Assembly: GCA_009733575.1 (NCBI GenBank)
Contig: ML769549.1
Coordinates: 88,811 to 152,810, forward strand
Source of the DNA: Gymnopus androsaceus JB14
Lineage: Eukaryota > Basidiomycota > Agaricomycetes > Agaricales > Omphalotaceae
Length of the DNA stretch: 64,000 nt
Direction: 5' to 3'
In this document: positions 46,380 through 58,310 of the stretch, in pieces
Numbering within the stretch: the first letter of the stretch is position 1
How the letters are laid out: the number at the start of each line of letters is the position of its first letter
The notes under the pieces: model-generated
The model's input: the letters and a program-made list of their open reading frames with translations, nothing else
The model's database searches: none
Told to the model about the DNA's origin: nothing
Made by a program: the position numbers and the translations under genes

Positions 46380-49320
46380 GCGCTTAGGAACTGACAATTT
46401 CCGAGTCCATCCTGAGTTTGAGGTTATGAAATTTGCTTGGTAGGTGACGATGACAATCCCGAAGATGAGCCTCTTCGACAAGTTGACTGATCCAAGCCCT
46501 TTGTATGTGCTGTGCGTATGGCCTTCGAGAGCAACTCGAGAGAGCCTCGGCTGCTCTCTGGCTACTCTTCGAGCACCTACTTAGTCTAAGCCTAAATGAA
46601 CATTTTCGCCAAGATATTGCGGTTCCGAGAAGACTTCACTGCGCATAAATCTAACAATTCCGAGAAGCTCATCTGGATTCAATATTCAGCAGTCATGCCC
46701 CCCTTCCACTGTCGTACACAGACGCACACACACACATTTAGTAACTTAGCCGGAAGTGATAAATCTGGATCTGAGTCATTGAGTTTATATTCCGATGAAT
46801 ATGAGCTTACCAGAAGAAGAAAAAAGGAATCACTTGCGTGCTCAGCTTTCGCGCGGGGAAGAGTGACATGAATTTACTAACCGTACCAGGGAGATATTGA
46901 AGCAAAAGCGATATATATATGTGACTACTTTCAAGTCTGAAGAAAAATCGTCACAGTATTCTGCACAAGTCTATTATGGGTTAGGGGCTACTCAATAACC
47001 GAGTCCATCTTGAGCTTAAGGTTGTGATATTTGCTTGGTAGGTGACGATGACAATTCCGAAGATGATCCTCTTCGACAAGTCGACTGATCCAAGCCCCTT
47101 TTCGGATTCGAATACCAAATTCGTCCGTACAATACAGTGTTGAAGACTCGAACTCTCGCGATCGGCTCATTTCGGCTGCTCTCTGGCTATTCTTCGAGTA
47201 CTTACTCAGTCTGAACCTCAATGAGCATTTCCGCCAAGATATTGCGGTTCCGACTCGACCCTCTAATAATCCGAGAAGCTCATTTGGAATCTTCAACAGT
47301 CAATTCCCCTTCTCCTTACGCTCTATCGTCGTACACAGATACACGCACAGACATTTAGTAGCTTGGCGAGAAGTGATAAATCTGGAGATATCGAGCATTG
47401 AGTTTATAATAACTTAAACTAAAAAGAGAAAAAGAAACGCTTGCGTACTCAGCAGTATCAGCTTGCGGGCGGCAGCCAACCAAAGGAAGAATGACACATG
47501 TACTAACCGTACCAGGGTAGATGCATATGTAGCTACATTTGAGGTCTGAAGAGGAAAAATTGTCACAGTATTCTGCACAAGTCCATCACGGGCCATGGGT
47601 TACTACCCAACTTGCTAGGCGCTGCAGTTTCCGAGTTCATCTTGAACTTGAGGTTGTGAAATTTGCTTGGCAATCTTCCTCAGCAACAGCAGGTGACGTT
47701 GGCGATCGCGAAGATAATCCTCTTCGACAATTGGACTGATCCAAGCTCCTTTAGAATCATCGGTACAATGTGTTGTGGCGATGGCCTTTGAGAGCAATTT
47801 GAGAGAGCCTTGGCTGCCTTCTGGCTACTCTTTGAGCACCTACCCAGTATGAACCTAAATGAACATTTGCGCCAAGATAAGTCATCGCGGTTCCGACTTG
47901 GAAAACTTGCCTGCGCATACATCTAAGTAATTCCGAAAAGCTCAATCTTCAGCAGTCATGTCTCCTTCTACCGTCGTACACAGACACACACAAATTTAGT
48001 ACTAAGCGTTGCCGGAATAGATAAATATTAGAATGGATCCGAGTCAGTCGGTTTATATCCGATTAATGTGAACTTAGATGAAAAGAAAAGAGGAACACTT
48101 GCGTACTCAGCTTTCACGCGACAACTAACCCAAGAGAATGACATGCATCTACTAACCGTACCAGGGAGTCAGACATTGAAGCAAAAGCGATACATATGTA
48201 GCTATATTTCAAGTCTGAAGAGAAAAATCGTCACAGTATTCTGTACAAGTCTATTATGGGCTATGGGTTACTCAAGCTAGGCTTGGTAGGTGACGATGAC
48301 GATCCCGAAGATGATCCTCTTCGACAAATTGACTGATCCAAGCACCTTTAGAACTCATCCGTACAATACCTATGTTGTGACAATGGCCTTCGAGAGCAAC
48401 TCGAAAGAGCCTCGGCTGCTCTCTGGCTACTCTTCGAGCACTTACTCAGTCTAAACCTAAATGAACATTTGCGCCAAGATAAGTATCGCGGTTCCGACTT
48501 GGAAAACTTGCCTACGCATACATCTAATAATTCCGAGAAGGTCATCTGGATTCAATCTTCAGCAGTCAATGTCCCCTTCTACCGTCGTACAGATACACAC
48601 ACACACACACAGTTAGTAACTTTACCGGAAGAGATAAATCTTAGACTGGATCCGAGTCATTGGGTTTATCCTATTAATGTGAGCTTACTTGAAAAGAAAA
48701 GAGGGAAACACTTGCGTACCCCGCTTTCGCGCGACACCAAGAGAAAAATGACCCGCATGTACTAAGACACTAACCGAACCAGGGAGACATTGAAACGAAA
48801 ACGATATATATGTAGCTACATTCAGGCCTGAAGAGAAAACTCATCACAGTATTCGGCTAAGAGTTAGGGTTACTCAGTAATAGTGAAGCTATGCACTGAC
48901 AGTTTCCGAGACCATCTTGAGCTTGAAGTTGGGAAATTTGCTCGGTAGATGACGATGACAATCCCGAAGATGATCCTCTTCGTAACCTCTTTGAATTCAA
49001 CTACCACATTCATCCGTACAATATGTTGTGGCACTGGCTTTTGAGAGGAGATCGGCTGCTCCCTGGTTACTTCCCTTGCGCATAGATCTAATAATTCCGA
49101 GAATTCAATTGGAATTCAATCTTCAGAGCTTGAGCAGTAATGCCCTTCTCCTTACGCTCTACTGCAGTACAAACACACACACCCGAGTCACTGAGTTTGT
49201 ATCGGATTGATATACCAGAAAAAAGAAAAAGGAACTCAGCTTCAGTGTGATAGCAAAGAGTAACAGGTGTGCATACTCTACTAACTGATATAGCTTCTTG
49301 AAGCAGAAGCTATAACTACA
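46380..49320. repeat. Satellite-like tandem array, five units of about 600-650 bp
   Basis: Five degenerate direct repeats are anchored by GAAGATGATCCTCTTCGACA near 46470, 47060, 47710, 48310 and 48965. Each unit has, in order, TTTCCGAG-TCCATCTTGAGC, the anchor, CTCGGCTGCTCTCTGGCTAC, CTAATAATTCCGAGAAG, a short (CA)n run, CTAACCGTACCAGGG and ATCGTCACAGTATTCTGC. The last unit is shortened. Similar frames on the minus strand (for example WRKCSFRFRLSKCSKSSQRA) occur in several units but are not kept open across all. Confidence 0.75.
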
Positions 49321-51237
49321 TTAGTCTTAGACTCGAACCACTCCCTGCTGCAGAGACGTGATGTGCGGAATCACTTTCTCGGCACTAAGACTTTGATCCT
49401 TGATCACCTAAACTCTTTACACGGGCGACTGGTTCGAGCCTACATTAGTCTGAGAGAATCATCAGAGTTTTCTGCCCAAGTCTAGCGTCGGTCAACACAC
49501 ACATCATAAAAGCACTCCGACAATTATCACCGCGTACGCGGAGGTACGCGGACCCGCATAAACACTCGCAACTCAATTAGCATTGATATCAATATACGTA
49601 CACGGAAGTATGAGCAATAATAGTGATACCTCGTAATGTACGCACACATGAGTTTGTCAATGAAAAACAACAGCCAGAGCTCCATTGGAAAGGGAGAGAT
49701 ATGAAGGAAGGAAATAACGGAAGCAACGACGAACAGTCGTAAACAAAGAAAAAAAAGGCAAAGGTACGAACGACTGGAAGATAATAATAGGTCGCCAACA
49801 ATACCACCTCGGTGTCACTCACCGTCGATACTCCGAATCCGAGCCTAAACAAGAAAAGAATTGGTTGATTGATTAGTTCCATTTCGAAAAGAGCACGATA
49901 TGAAATGGGGAAACGAAATGAAAGTATCAGAAGGAAGGCAGCGGAAGAATCCACATGGGGTTATGCGCTCTCGGACAACGAGTCTTTGACTCTGAACATC
50001 CGCAATTGGCTTCATCATACGAGGAAGAAAAGGGGAGGGGGGTAAATAGGAAGGGGCATGGGAGAATAGATAGTAGCAAAAGGATGCAACAGTAAAGCTC
50101 GCGGAAATAGCAAGACGACTTACAGCTTGAAGATGCATTACACTCGACGACGTCTCAAACAACATTCTGGATAGTTATATGGTTACGCAGGGAAACAACC
50201 TATATCTAGAAAGAAAGAATCACAAAGAGCGTCAGCAAGAAGCTCGTGAACGAGAGGCGCAAAAAGAAGCGGAAAAAAAACCAGTCGTAGACTCCAAAAA
50301 AAAAATGCAGCACCGAGAAAAATGATCCCGTATGTTCACCTGGAATTCAAAGAGGCATCTTTTGCGAGGCAAGCATGAGCAATTATGGTTGTAAACCTAG
50401 TCAAACGCTAGCACGAATGACGCGAACTGAAGAGCATCAAGTACGAAGAAGAGAAGAGGCGCGTGTCAGTGACAGTCACGAATCTAGCAGTTTTGTGACC
50501 CGGTTCCCATGCCGTCTGACAAATACGCACACGTGAATGAGAGGTACAGCTTTGACCGGCCGCAGCAGACTGAGAATGGCAACGGCGTATTCGACTAGTA
50601 AAACTGAAAACTGCGTCCATTTATGGTTCAGATTCGAATGATCATATGTACAGTATACTGTCGCAGTCGAAATAAAGATAATAAAAGGTCTCTAGTAGTA
50701 ATAGTAGTCGCGAAAGCACAAGTATAAACCATAGCTCGATGAACGAGTAAAAAAAACCAGAAAAAAAACTCGAGGATCGAAAACACAAGCGTACAGGCAG
50801 AGAATAGAAGAAAAAAACAAAGTGTGTAGCGCTGTAGAGAGAAAGGGTATAGGTTCATGCAAAGATACAAGATACGTTTTCCACGAAACGAACAAAGTGT
50901 ATGAATGAACGAGCGTGAGCTTGGTATTGGCAGGCCGATTCACAGTGTCCAGCAAAAATTACAGCGGGTAATACTAGACCATCCAGCAGAGGTATGAAGG
51001 ACGACTGTGCATGCGGTTGCTATATAGACAAGGTTGGGTAACGGTAAACGATAACATGCGAAAAAAGTTGCAAGATGAAAAGAAGACGGTCCAAATGTTC
51101 GATCGATGATGCGAAGTAAGTATATATGTGGATGGGGATGGTCGTAAGCGGCGAATACGATTATATGTGTAAAAAGGGATATCACAATCTGAGGAGCCAA
51201 AACCGTCTAGCCCTCTCTCCTAGAGTCCCAGCTCTCC
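49321..51237. other. About 1.9 kb without a recognised gene
   Basis: Purine-rich on the plus strand. A possible two-exon frame on the minus strand (50165-49860, with SQRLVVRERITPCGF) has no recognised family. The remainder is the 3' flank of ROT1. Confidence 0.35.
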
Positions 51238-52094
51238 TCATAGCAGCGAGGCGGCAACAGCAAGAACAACGGTCGCTGCTGTCGAAGCAAGCGTCCAATC
51301 GCCTATGTTCATCTTTACTGCACCATTTCCTCGTCTCGACAGCACAGTCGTTGCAGGTGTTACGTTCCTCAAACTCTGTGTCGGCAACATATTGGGCGTC
51401 GTCGAAGCAACGTACACGGAGCAAGTGGAGTGCCATCGAAACTATACAGCTGAAGAGCTGAACCAAGGGTAGGGTCGGTGTAGGCGTACCAGAAATTTGG
51501 AATGAGCTCCGTGTCGTTGTAGTCTTGTATAAAGTTGGAGACGGCAGCGCAAGGATCTTGGATTTGTTGGTAGCCGTCACCGTTAGGAGTAAGGACAATA
51601 GAACCGTTGCTTTGTATGGCGTATGTACCATGCACCCAGTTCATTACGGCAGTGATACATGTTGGCTGAGAACCTGCATGGGACAAAGAGTCGGCGAGGA
51701 TTCAGGAGACAGAAAGATAACGACGCACCATTGGATGTGAAGCGGTATCGTGCGATTTCATACCAAGTTTCGCCTGCAGCGTTGGCTTCTGCGCTGTGGG
51801 AGCATAAGTAAAGCTTTGGAACGGGATAGATAAGCAAAAACTCACAAGGAGTAGGAGATTCCACTGCAGTTGGGATAGATAAAAGACGTATTGGAAGGGT
51901 TCGCAAATCCCTAATAAAAATGATAAGATTTTTAGGCGATTTGCAAGTACCGCACAACTCACGCTTCCAGTCACAACTTTCCCCGACCCAGACGACCAAG
52001 TTCCAATAAGAGATGATGGTGTTTGCACTTGCGCATTGGCATAAAACGGCACAGAGGCCAAAAGGAAAGCAACAACTGGCGTAAGAGGGACCAT
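51238..52094 (-). CDS. ROT1: ROT1-like ER protein-folding factor
   Basis: An ER membrane chaperone involved in cell-wall glycoprotein folding in yeast. From ATG 52094 a signal peptide (MVPLTPVVAFLLASVPFYAN) leads to LIGTWSSGSGKVVTGS. After an intron come GFANPSNTSFIYPNCSGISY, then AEANAAGETWYEIARYRF, and the large exon with TAVMNWVHGTYAIQSNGSIV, GDGYQQIQDPCAAVSNFIQD and LQLYSFDGTPLAP. One base appears missing near 51420 (CC where CCC is needed); past it the frame gives ASTTPNMLPTQSLRNV and a C-terminal hydrophobic tail (TAATVVLAVAASLL) that ends at TGA 51238-51240. The order of motifs is exactly that of fungal ROT1 proteins, and the one-base break is likely a consensus error. Confidence 0.9.
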
Positions 52095-54134
52095 TATATT
52101 GTATTTCCGGGAATTTTGTGTAGTTTTCTATATGAGCTTTGGTCTCAAACAAAGCAGGCGGCAAGAAGGAAGGGAATTTAAGTCTCAGTGGAGGGAGAAA
52201 GAGACCAGTGACGACGATGAGAGAAAGAATGGAGTGTTTGTTTGGTCGAAAGGAGCGCCTGACAGCCTGACAACAAAGCCGGAGATCGGAGTGATTTTGA
52301 TCCTGAAGTGTATCTAAATCAGGGTAACTGCCGTGCCGTGGCTCCTTGCGCAGTCTCACTGCAAGCAGCAAGTACTCTTCTAAAATCTTAGGAATTATTG
52401 ACGAGTCTCGCAACCAACCACCTAGCCTCAACTTATGACGTCGTTCCCGCTCGTTCCCGTTTTTAATAACCTACTATACTCTGATTGTACGAGCCGCTAA
52501 ACTTCAATTTTGGCAACACAGCTCCTCCTAGAAATGCGGTGACATTGATATTCAAATGCTTAGGTCCTTGTCTCGCGAAGGCAAACTCAATACCACTTTA
52601 CTTGTTGACGCTTTGAGTCGACTCGGATGTGAGCGACGCACTGGAGCATGGGCAGTCTTCTCCAAATTAAATGCAGCATCTCCCTGAAAGCAGGCAGGAT
52701 GATTCGGGACTTAGGAGTTAGGACGGCCTTCTCCAAATACAGCATCTCCGTGAAACCAACAAGATTCGGGTTTCGGTTTCCGATTCGTTTAAAATGGCTC
52801 CCTGTGTTCAACAGAGAAGTGCGCCCTGGCGTGCCGCGATGTCAGGTACAGTAAATCCGTTTGGTACTAATACTAACACTTACACTCGAGCCTCCGTGTC
52901 TTTTTTTTTTTTTCGTTGATCCTAAGGCCACTCCAGATCGATATTCCATCGATTTTTTCTTGGTTGAACTCTCCGAGTCAATGGCCTGGATCAATACTCG
53001 CCATGAGCCTCCTTCAAATTATAATTGCCTAGAGACTAGAGTATTTGACAAAGGACCCATGTACCCAGACTCGGGCTCAGTACGGCATGCGAGGTCGCTA
53101 ATTTTGTCAATAGGCCTCCCCATCTAGCCGGTCAATTCATAATACTGATGGTAATAATTTTACGTTTGACTTTTCGGAAGAGGACTTGGAAAAGGCATTG
53201 TTTGCTCAAGTATCTTCCTGGTAGCATATCGGTTACTACAGTACTCGGCACGACCGCGCTTGTCGTTGAATTGAGAAAACCAGCGTGGGTTCGATTCCAA
53301 TTTTAGATGTTTTGGAGGATGAAGAAATGATGATGATTTTCTACAGACGTCTACCTCGGATGCGGTCTGTGTGAGTTTTCGCTTACATGTCGGTTGTTCA
53401 AATCATTCGAACAGGTCGATGGGTCCTTTGAAGGCGCACATTGAAGTACATCGCAGCACTAGCAGCTTCGAAACCGTCTATCTGTCCTTGAGTCCAGACA
53501 TGTATCGGGAAGCTTATCAATGCGATTTGAACCTACAGTCGGTGATTTTGAGTTAATTATAATCTCCTTCTTCGAGCATTTTTCTCTTTCTAAATTTCAC
53601 GAGGGAGTCGGTGGACATCTGACAATGAAACTAAGGATATAGCTAGGGTGCAGAACTGGTATGTCTCTGTAGGCTCAAAATTCTGTATATCATACGTTGT
53701 TCACTCAAACCATGATCATGATTGAATATCTTTCGAACTTGGTAAAGTATTGCTTGCTCCAAAGACATCCCTGGTAGTATATCGGCTAGTACACGCACTT
53801 GGCAAATGTATTCTAGATTCTTCTTTCCTTCTTCACTTTGTTCGGCTATGCCTAACCGCGTCGACCTACTCTCAAATTTAAAGTTCTTTTCTGCAATTTG
53901 GTTAATCACATTTCAAATTTTACCGTCATTGTCTCCACTTCCGGCCACTGGTGACTGGAAGCTATACCAATCAGCTTTACTCTGCGTCAAGGCATTTTCT
54001 TCGTTTCTTCGCACTGGCCATGGATCCCCAAATTAGCGCGCACACGGCACAATGATTAGCGCGGTACAAGTAACAAACGAGTTAACGACAATGAACTATG
54101 TTACGTAACTGTAAGAACCAAAAACACTACCACC
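52095..54134. other. About 2 kb without a recognised gene
   Basis: Contains small internal duplications: CTTCTCCAAAT...CAGCATCTCC at about 52655-52683 and 52730-52750, and TCCTGGTAGCATATCGG (53216) against CCCTGGTAGTATATCGG (53769). A run of T lies at 52902-52914. No coding signal. Confidence 0.4.
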
Positions 54135-54147
54135 ATGTCGTCCAGCG

Positions 54148-55486
54148 ATGTACACTCTGGTTTACCGCCTAGTAAAAATGCTAAGAAAGGTTACTTTCCC
54201 TCACGCTCGATGCGCAAGGCTTTGGGAGGGCTTGGATTGGGGGCAAAGCTTAGATTTCGACGCAAATCGTTCATATCTACATATCGTGGGTCACTTCATC
54301 TCCAATTATCCTTTAGTTGCAACGTTGAACAAAGATTCAGCTCCGCGCACCTCAACTGCGGCTGCTCAGGGCCTTGATGCGCTCCCGCGTAATCAGAGTA
54401 CCGATTTTATCTCGCCGCATAACCTTCAACCGTTGTGGGAGTCGTCGACAGTGAGTATGCATATAATACCATTCATTTCTCGGATCTAATCTGTTCCTGT
54501 AGAGCGTTGCTGCCCGTATTCCGATTAAAGATTCTAAATCAGAGATTTCTATGGGACTCGCATTTCGTTATAGAGGGATGCTTTTACATCGCCCAGCTGG
54601 CTTTGGGAAGACGACTTTTCTCAAAGAGCTGGGTCAGTTCTGCGATGTAGTTCGCGATTCGCGCAGCGACAGCGATAAGAATCTCAAATATTTCTCGCCC
54701 GAAAACACCAAAACCTCATACGCTGCGATACATCGAGCAAACTACCTCATACTCCATTTTGATTTCGGCAACCTTCTCAACCCCGGAGCTTCGGATACGT
54801 TTACAGAGGCAGGTTTCCGGGATCGGTTGATGTCCGAAATCAGAGGTGCACTGGAAAAATACATCAGCAAATATTCTGAGAAGGGGATGCTAGGCCTTTT
54901 TCCAATTGATGATCCTTCCCAACTTTCTATGACGCAGATGTGTCATTATATACCAGTAAGTTGCTTTCTTTTGCTATCATTCTTGTCTCACTATTAACTA
55001 CAGAGACGGTCTGATTATAAAACCATCATAACTGTTGACAACTACGACGCTCCTCTCTTGAATGCACCACCAGGAAAATTAACAGTTGTGGAAGATATTA
55101 TCGAAGATATGTTTTACAGGAATGTTTTGGTGGTGTTCGGGGGATATGGGCTGCGTCGACCAAATTTGATTGTTATGGGAAGTGGGATTCGGGACCACCA
55201 TGCGCCGGCGAAGAGGATTGTGGACTGCCTGGGCTTGATCGACTGCACAATGTTTCGTTGCTACGCCGATGTGGTTGGCCTAACCGTAGCCGAGATCAAA
55301 GGGGCCATTCAGGAATTGGTGGAAGATGAAGCCATGCGCTTTGCCTTATTCAAGGAAATAGAAGATACCTGTTGGAGGGAGTCCTTTGTGGAAGGGTCCA
55401 ATGATGTTACGACGATTGTGTGTTCTAGGGAGGTCACAAAATTTCTTGCCGGTGATCTGACAAAGTTCGGAATTTCGCAGACATAA
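54148..55486 (+). CDS. AAA-ATPase-like domain protein
   Basis: Three exons (54148-54449, 54503-54955, 55003-55486) with GT-AG introns. The first exon has GLDWGQSLDFDANRSYL. The second has the Walker A motif HRPAGFGKTTFLKELGQFCD, then NYLILHFDFGNLLN. The third has a Walker-B-like TIITVDNYDAPLLN and NVLVVFGGYGLRRPNLIVMG, GLTVAEIKGAIQELVED. This resembles the AAA-ATPase-like (PF09820-type) NTPases common in fungi; the C-terminal nuclease domain seen in some relatives is not evident. Role unknown. The alternative start at 54135 is in another frame. Confidence 0.65.
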
Positions 55487-56001
55487 TAAACGTAATTTGT
55501 AGCCTATCAGGACTGAGACCTACCTTTCTTTCTATGCATAGAATAATTTTCGGGAAATACGTTGGCTTTACATTGACCTTTGTCAACTTTTTGAACTTTG
55601 TGAACTGCTAAATTTTTATTGTAGCATACTGCGGATGATTATCAAGTCTCCTAAAATCATCGAACTAACCCAACATTGACCTGATCTCCTTTCAGTCCAT
55701 TTTTTTGGGTTTTTCCCCCATTAAATACCGGTCAGATAAAGCGCGAACAACGAAACCGGTTCATTGGTGCAATAACTAGTGTACTATGCCACATTCACTC
55801 GAAACGAGAGTGCCTGATGTTTCCTTCGCCTCCGCGAGCTTTGACCGCCAGCCAAAAATATAAAAATTCATTCAACTCAAATTCAACTACCCTGCGCAAT
55901 TCATGCAATCATTCTGCTGCTATTCCCAGATCAATCTCGTCTGAACATCGTGGATTCAACCCAACGCATGTCTCTAAAGCTAAGGCTCCAACGTGTTCGA
56001 C
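55487..56001. other. Intergenic upstream of the interrupted secreted-protein gene
   Basis: AT-rich, no gene recognised. It would hold the promoter of the gene starting at 56002. Confidence 0.35.
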
Positions 56002-56103
56002 ATGTCCAATTACCTCACTACCAACTCCCTCGTCCTTACCCTTGGAATTTTTTTCTCTATTCTTCTCTTCAATGTTCGTGCGCTACCTGTCCCCAGTATA
56101 GTC

Positions 56104-56420
56104 TGTTGCGCAGCATATAAGCTAGGAGGCGCAGTGACTAGCACTCACCAAGTGGTTAAGCTTGTAGAGCAGATAGAGAGAGGTAAAAGACTAGTAGAAG
56201 TCGTTATCATTAGCAGTACTACTGGAGTCCTTATATACTATAGTACTGTATTCGTTACATATATAGTAGTATTCTTCTAGTATGTTCTATGTGCATGACC
56301 TATGATGTCGTCCATATAGCTACTTACTAAGATACTACTGAGGCTGAGTAAGACTACCTCGGCGATGACTGATAGCGTCATATGACCGAGATGATGAGTG
56401 ATATCATCATACGTTCAACA
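56104..56420 (-). repeat. 3' LTR of the copia element
   Basis: 317 bp. Its outer 37 bp (GACCGAGATGATGAGTGATA...) are repeated at 59958-59994, which is all that remains of the 5' LTR. Confidence 0.8.
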
Positions 56421-56509
56421 CTCCCCCTCGCTGAGGTCGTGGAGGTAGAATTCCTCATGTGCTTAAGAAAGCACGTGAATCTCACCTGAGATCCAGTCTC
56501 TTGCAAACT

Positions 56510-57679
56510 TTATTCAAAGTCAGCAACGAATTCAATGCCAAGTTGATCTCGGCAACGTTTGAATTTAACCCAAGCAAGATTCTTAGTTAAAAGATCCGCG
56601 ACATTCTGATCCGTTGGAATATAGTAAGGGATCACAAGTCCTGACTCGGTAGTTTCCCTGATGTGGTGATATTGGACATCAATATGTTTGGTCCGATGAT
56701 CTTGAGCCTGATTATTGGCCATAAAGATCGAACCCATGTTATCACCGAGAAGTGGGAATCCAGTCAGTGGGAATCCAATTTCCCCAAGTAAATTGAGGAT
56801 CCACCTGATTTGTCTGCAACAGTCACTTAAAGCCATATATTCGGCTTCGGTGGAAGATAAAGCAACTGTTTTCTGGAGATACGAAGTCCAGGACACAATT
56901 CCCTTGGCCAGTTTGAGAATGTACCCAGTTTGGGATTGACGTGTATCAGGATCTGATGCATGATCAGAATCCGAGTTGGCATAGAAGCCTTCTCCAGAGT
57001 TCCCATCATAGACGAGAAAATATTTGGCGGTACCTATAAGGTAGCGAATAATATAATAAGCCTTGTTCAGATGATCCTGAGAAGGATTTGCTGAATATTG
57101 TGACATCTTTGCCACATGGTAGGCTATGTCGGCTCTTGTTCCAAGCGACAGATATAATAAGGAGCCAATCACTTGTTGGTACTCCTGGCGTCTTTTGGGA
57201 TCAACAGGACCATCATATTTAGAAGGCTGATATCCTGCCGGTAGTGGAGTTCGCGCTACTTTGGCGTTTGTTAATTTAAAGCGCTTTATAATCTTTTTAA
57301 GATATTCTGACTGATCTAAGGTCAAACGCCGCTTAGATCTGTCACGCCGAATGCACATGCCTAAGAACTCCTGTGCTGCACCCAAGTCGCGGCACTCCCA
57401 ACATTGCATAAATTCGCGCTTCTTGCGCATGACAAGTTCTTTGTCATTTCCCATGAACAATGCATCATCAATATAGATGATTGCAATTACGGTCTTATTG
57501 TTTTCTTTGTAAACATATACGCCGGCATCTGAAGCGCAACGTTTGAAGCCTAGATCCTGGGTCATCGACTTTGTACAAGCGCGCCACCAGGACAAACCAG
57601 CTTGCTTCAGGCCGTAAAGAGATCGGCGTAATCTCCAAACCTTGCTGCTATCCTTGACGAAGCCTTCAGGTTGTTCCAT
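56510..57679 (-). CDS. Copia reverse transcriptase / RNase H fragment
   Basis: The frame runs from MEQPEGFVKDSSKVWRLRRS through LYGLKQAGLSWW, the catalytic YIDD in AIIYIDDALFMGND, the linker GSLLYLSLGTRADIAY and the RNase H end (SQTGYILKLAKGIVSW, VALSSTEAEYMAL). The upstream part of the polymerase (LALAALEDWELEALDVKTAF) lies just before, behind a TGA at about 57775 where related proteins have arginine. Confidence 0.8.
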   Translation of the reverse strand: MEQPEGFVKDSSKVWRLRRSLYGLKQAGLSWWRACTKSMTQDLGFKRCASDAGVYVYKENNKTVIAIIYIDDALFMGNDKELVMRKKREFMQCWECRDLGAAQEFLGMCIRRDRSKRRLTLDQSEYLKKIIKRFKLTNAKVARTPLPAGYQPSKYDGPVDPKRRQEYQQVIGSLLYLSLGTRADIAYHVAKMSQYSANPSQDHLNKAYYIIRYLIGTAKYFLVYDGNSGEGFYANSDSDHASDPDTRQSQTGYILKLAKGIVSWTSYLQKTVALSSTEAEYMALSDCCRQIRWILNLLGEIGFPLTGFPLLGDNMGSIFMANNQAQDHRTKHIDVQYHHIRETTESGLVIPYYIPTDQNVADLLTKNLAWVKFKRCRDQLGIEFVADFE

Positions 57680-57775
57680 ATAAATCTCCTCGTCTAATTT
57701 GCCATATAGAAAGGCAGTTTTTACGTCCAGCGCCTCTAGTTCCCAATCTTCTAGGGCAGCTAGTGCAAGTAAGAC

Positions 57776-58300
57776 TCACACTGTTTCATAACGGACAACG
57801 GGAGAGAACAATTCGTCATAATCCACTCCTTCTACTTGAGAATATCCCCTGGCAACAAGTCTAGATTGTTTCCGACCATCTGACTTGATATCAAAGACCC
57901 ATCTGTTCTTTATGACATTTCTGTTATTGGGTCGATCAACAATTTTGAATACCTTTCGCTTAACTAGACTGTCAATTTCTTCTTTGCATTTGTCAAGCCA
58001 CGGTTGCCGGTCCTTTACAGGAAGGCGCATCAAATCACGAAACTGCCAGTTTCGAACCATTTCTTTATTTTCAGGAGCCTGAGAAAGCAAATAGTCCAGA
58101 AAAGCTACTCCCCCTTCATGAGCCAACTGGGAAATATAATCAACACTTCCGCGTTCATTCCTACTTTCTCCTGAATAATTGTTCACAGGTGGGTCAGGAA
58201 CGGGAATATTTGCTCTAGGCTGTTGCCGAGCAGGTTGCCTTTGCCAGGAAGGTCCAGCTTCAGGTTGATCACCGTAAATCTGATGATTCCATCTGATATC
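57776..58300 (-). pseudogene. Copia polymerase N-terminal region (broken)
   Basis: Contains DRQPWLDKCKEEIDSLVKRK, KNRWVFDIKSDGRKQSRLVA and GYSQVEGVDYDELFSPVVRY, the usual start of the copia reverse transcriptase. It ends in TGA and is separated from the integrase frame by a frameshift near 58310. Confidence 0.7.
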
Positions 58301-58310
58301 AGAACCAATA

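Noticed and set aside
46596..48765. Plus-strand ORFs in the satellite array
   Set aside because: They are not kept open across units and end in microsatellite runs.
49860..50165. Minus-strand frame with SQRLVVRERITPCGF
   Set aside because: No family recognised and the exon borders are ambiguous in purine-rich DNA.
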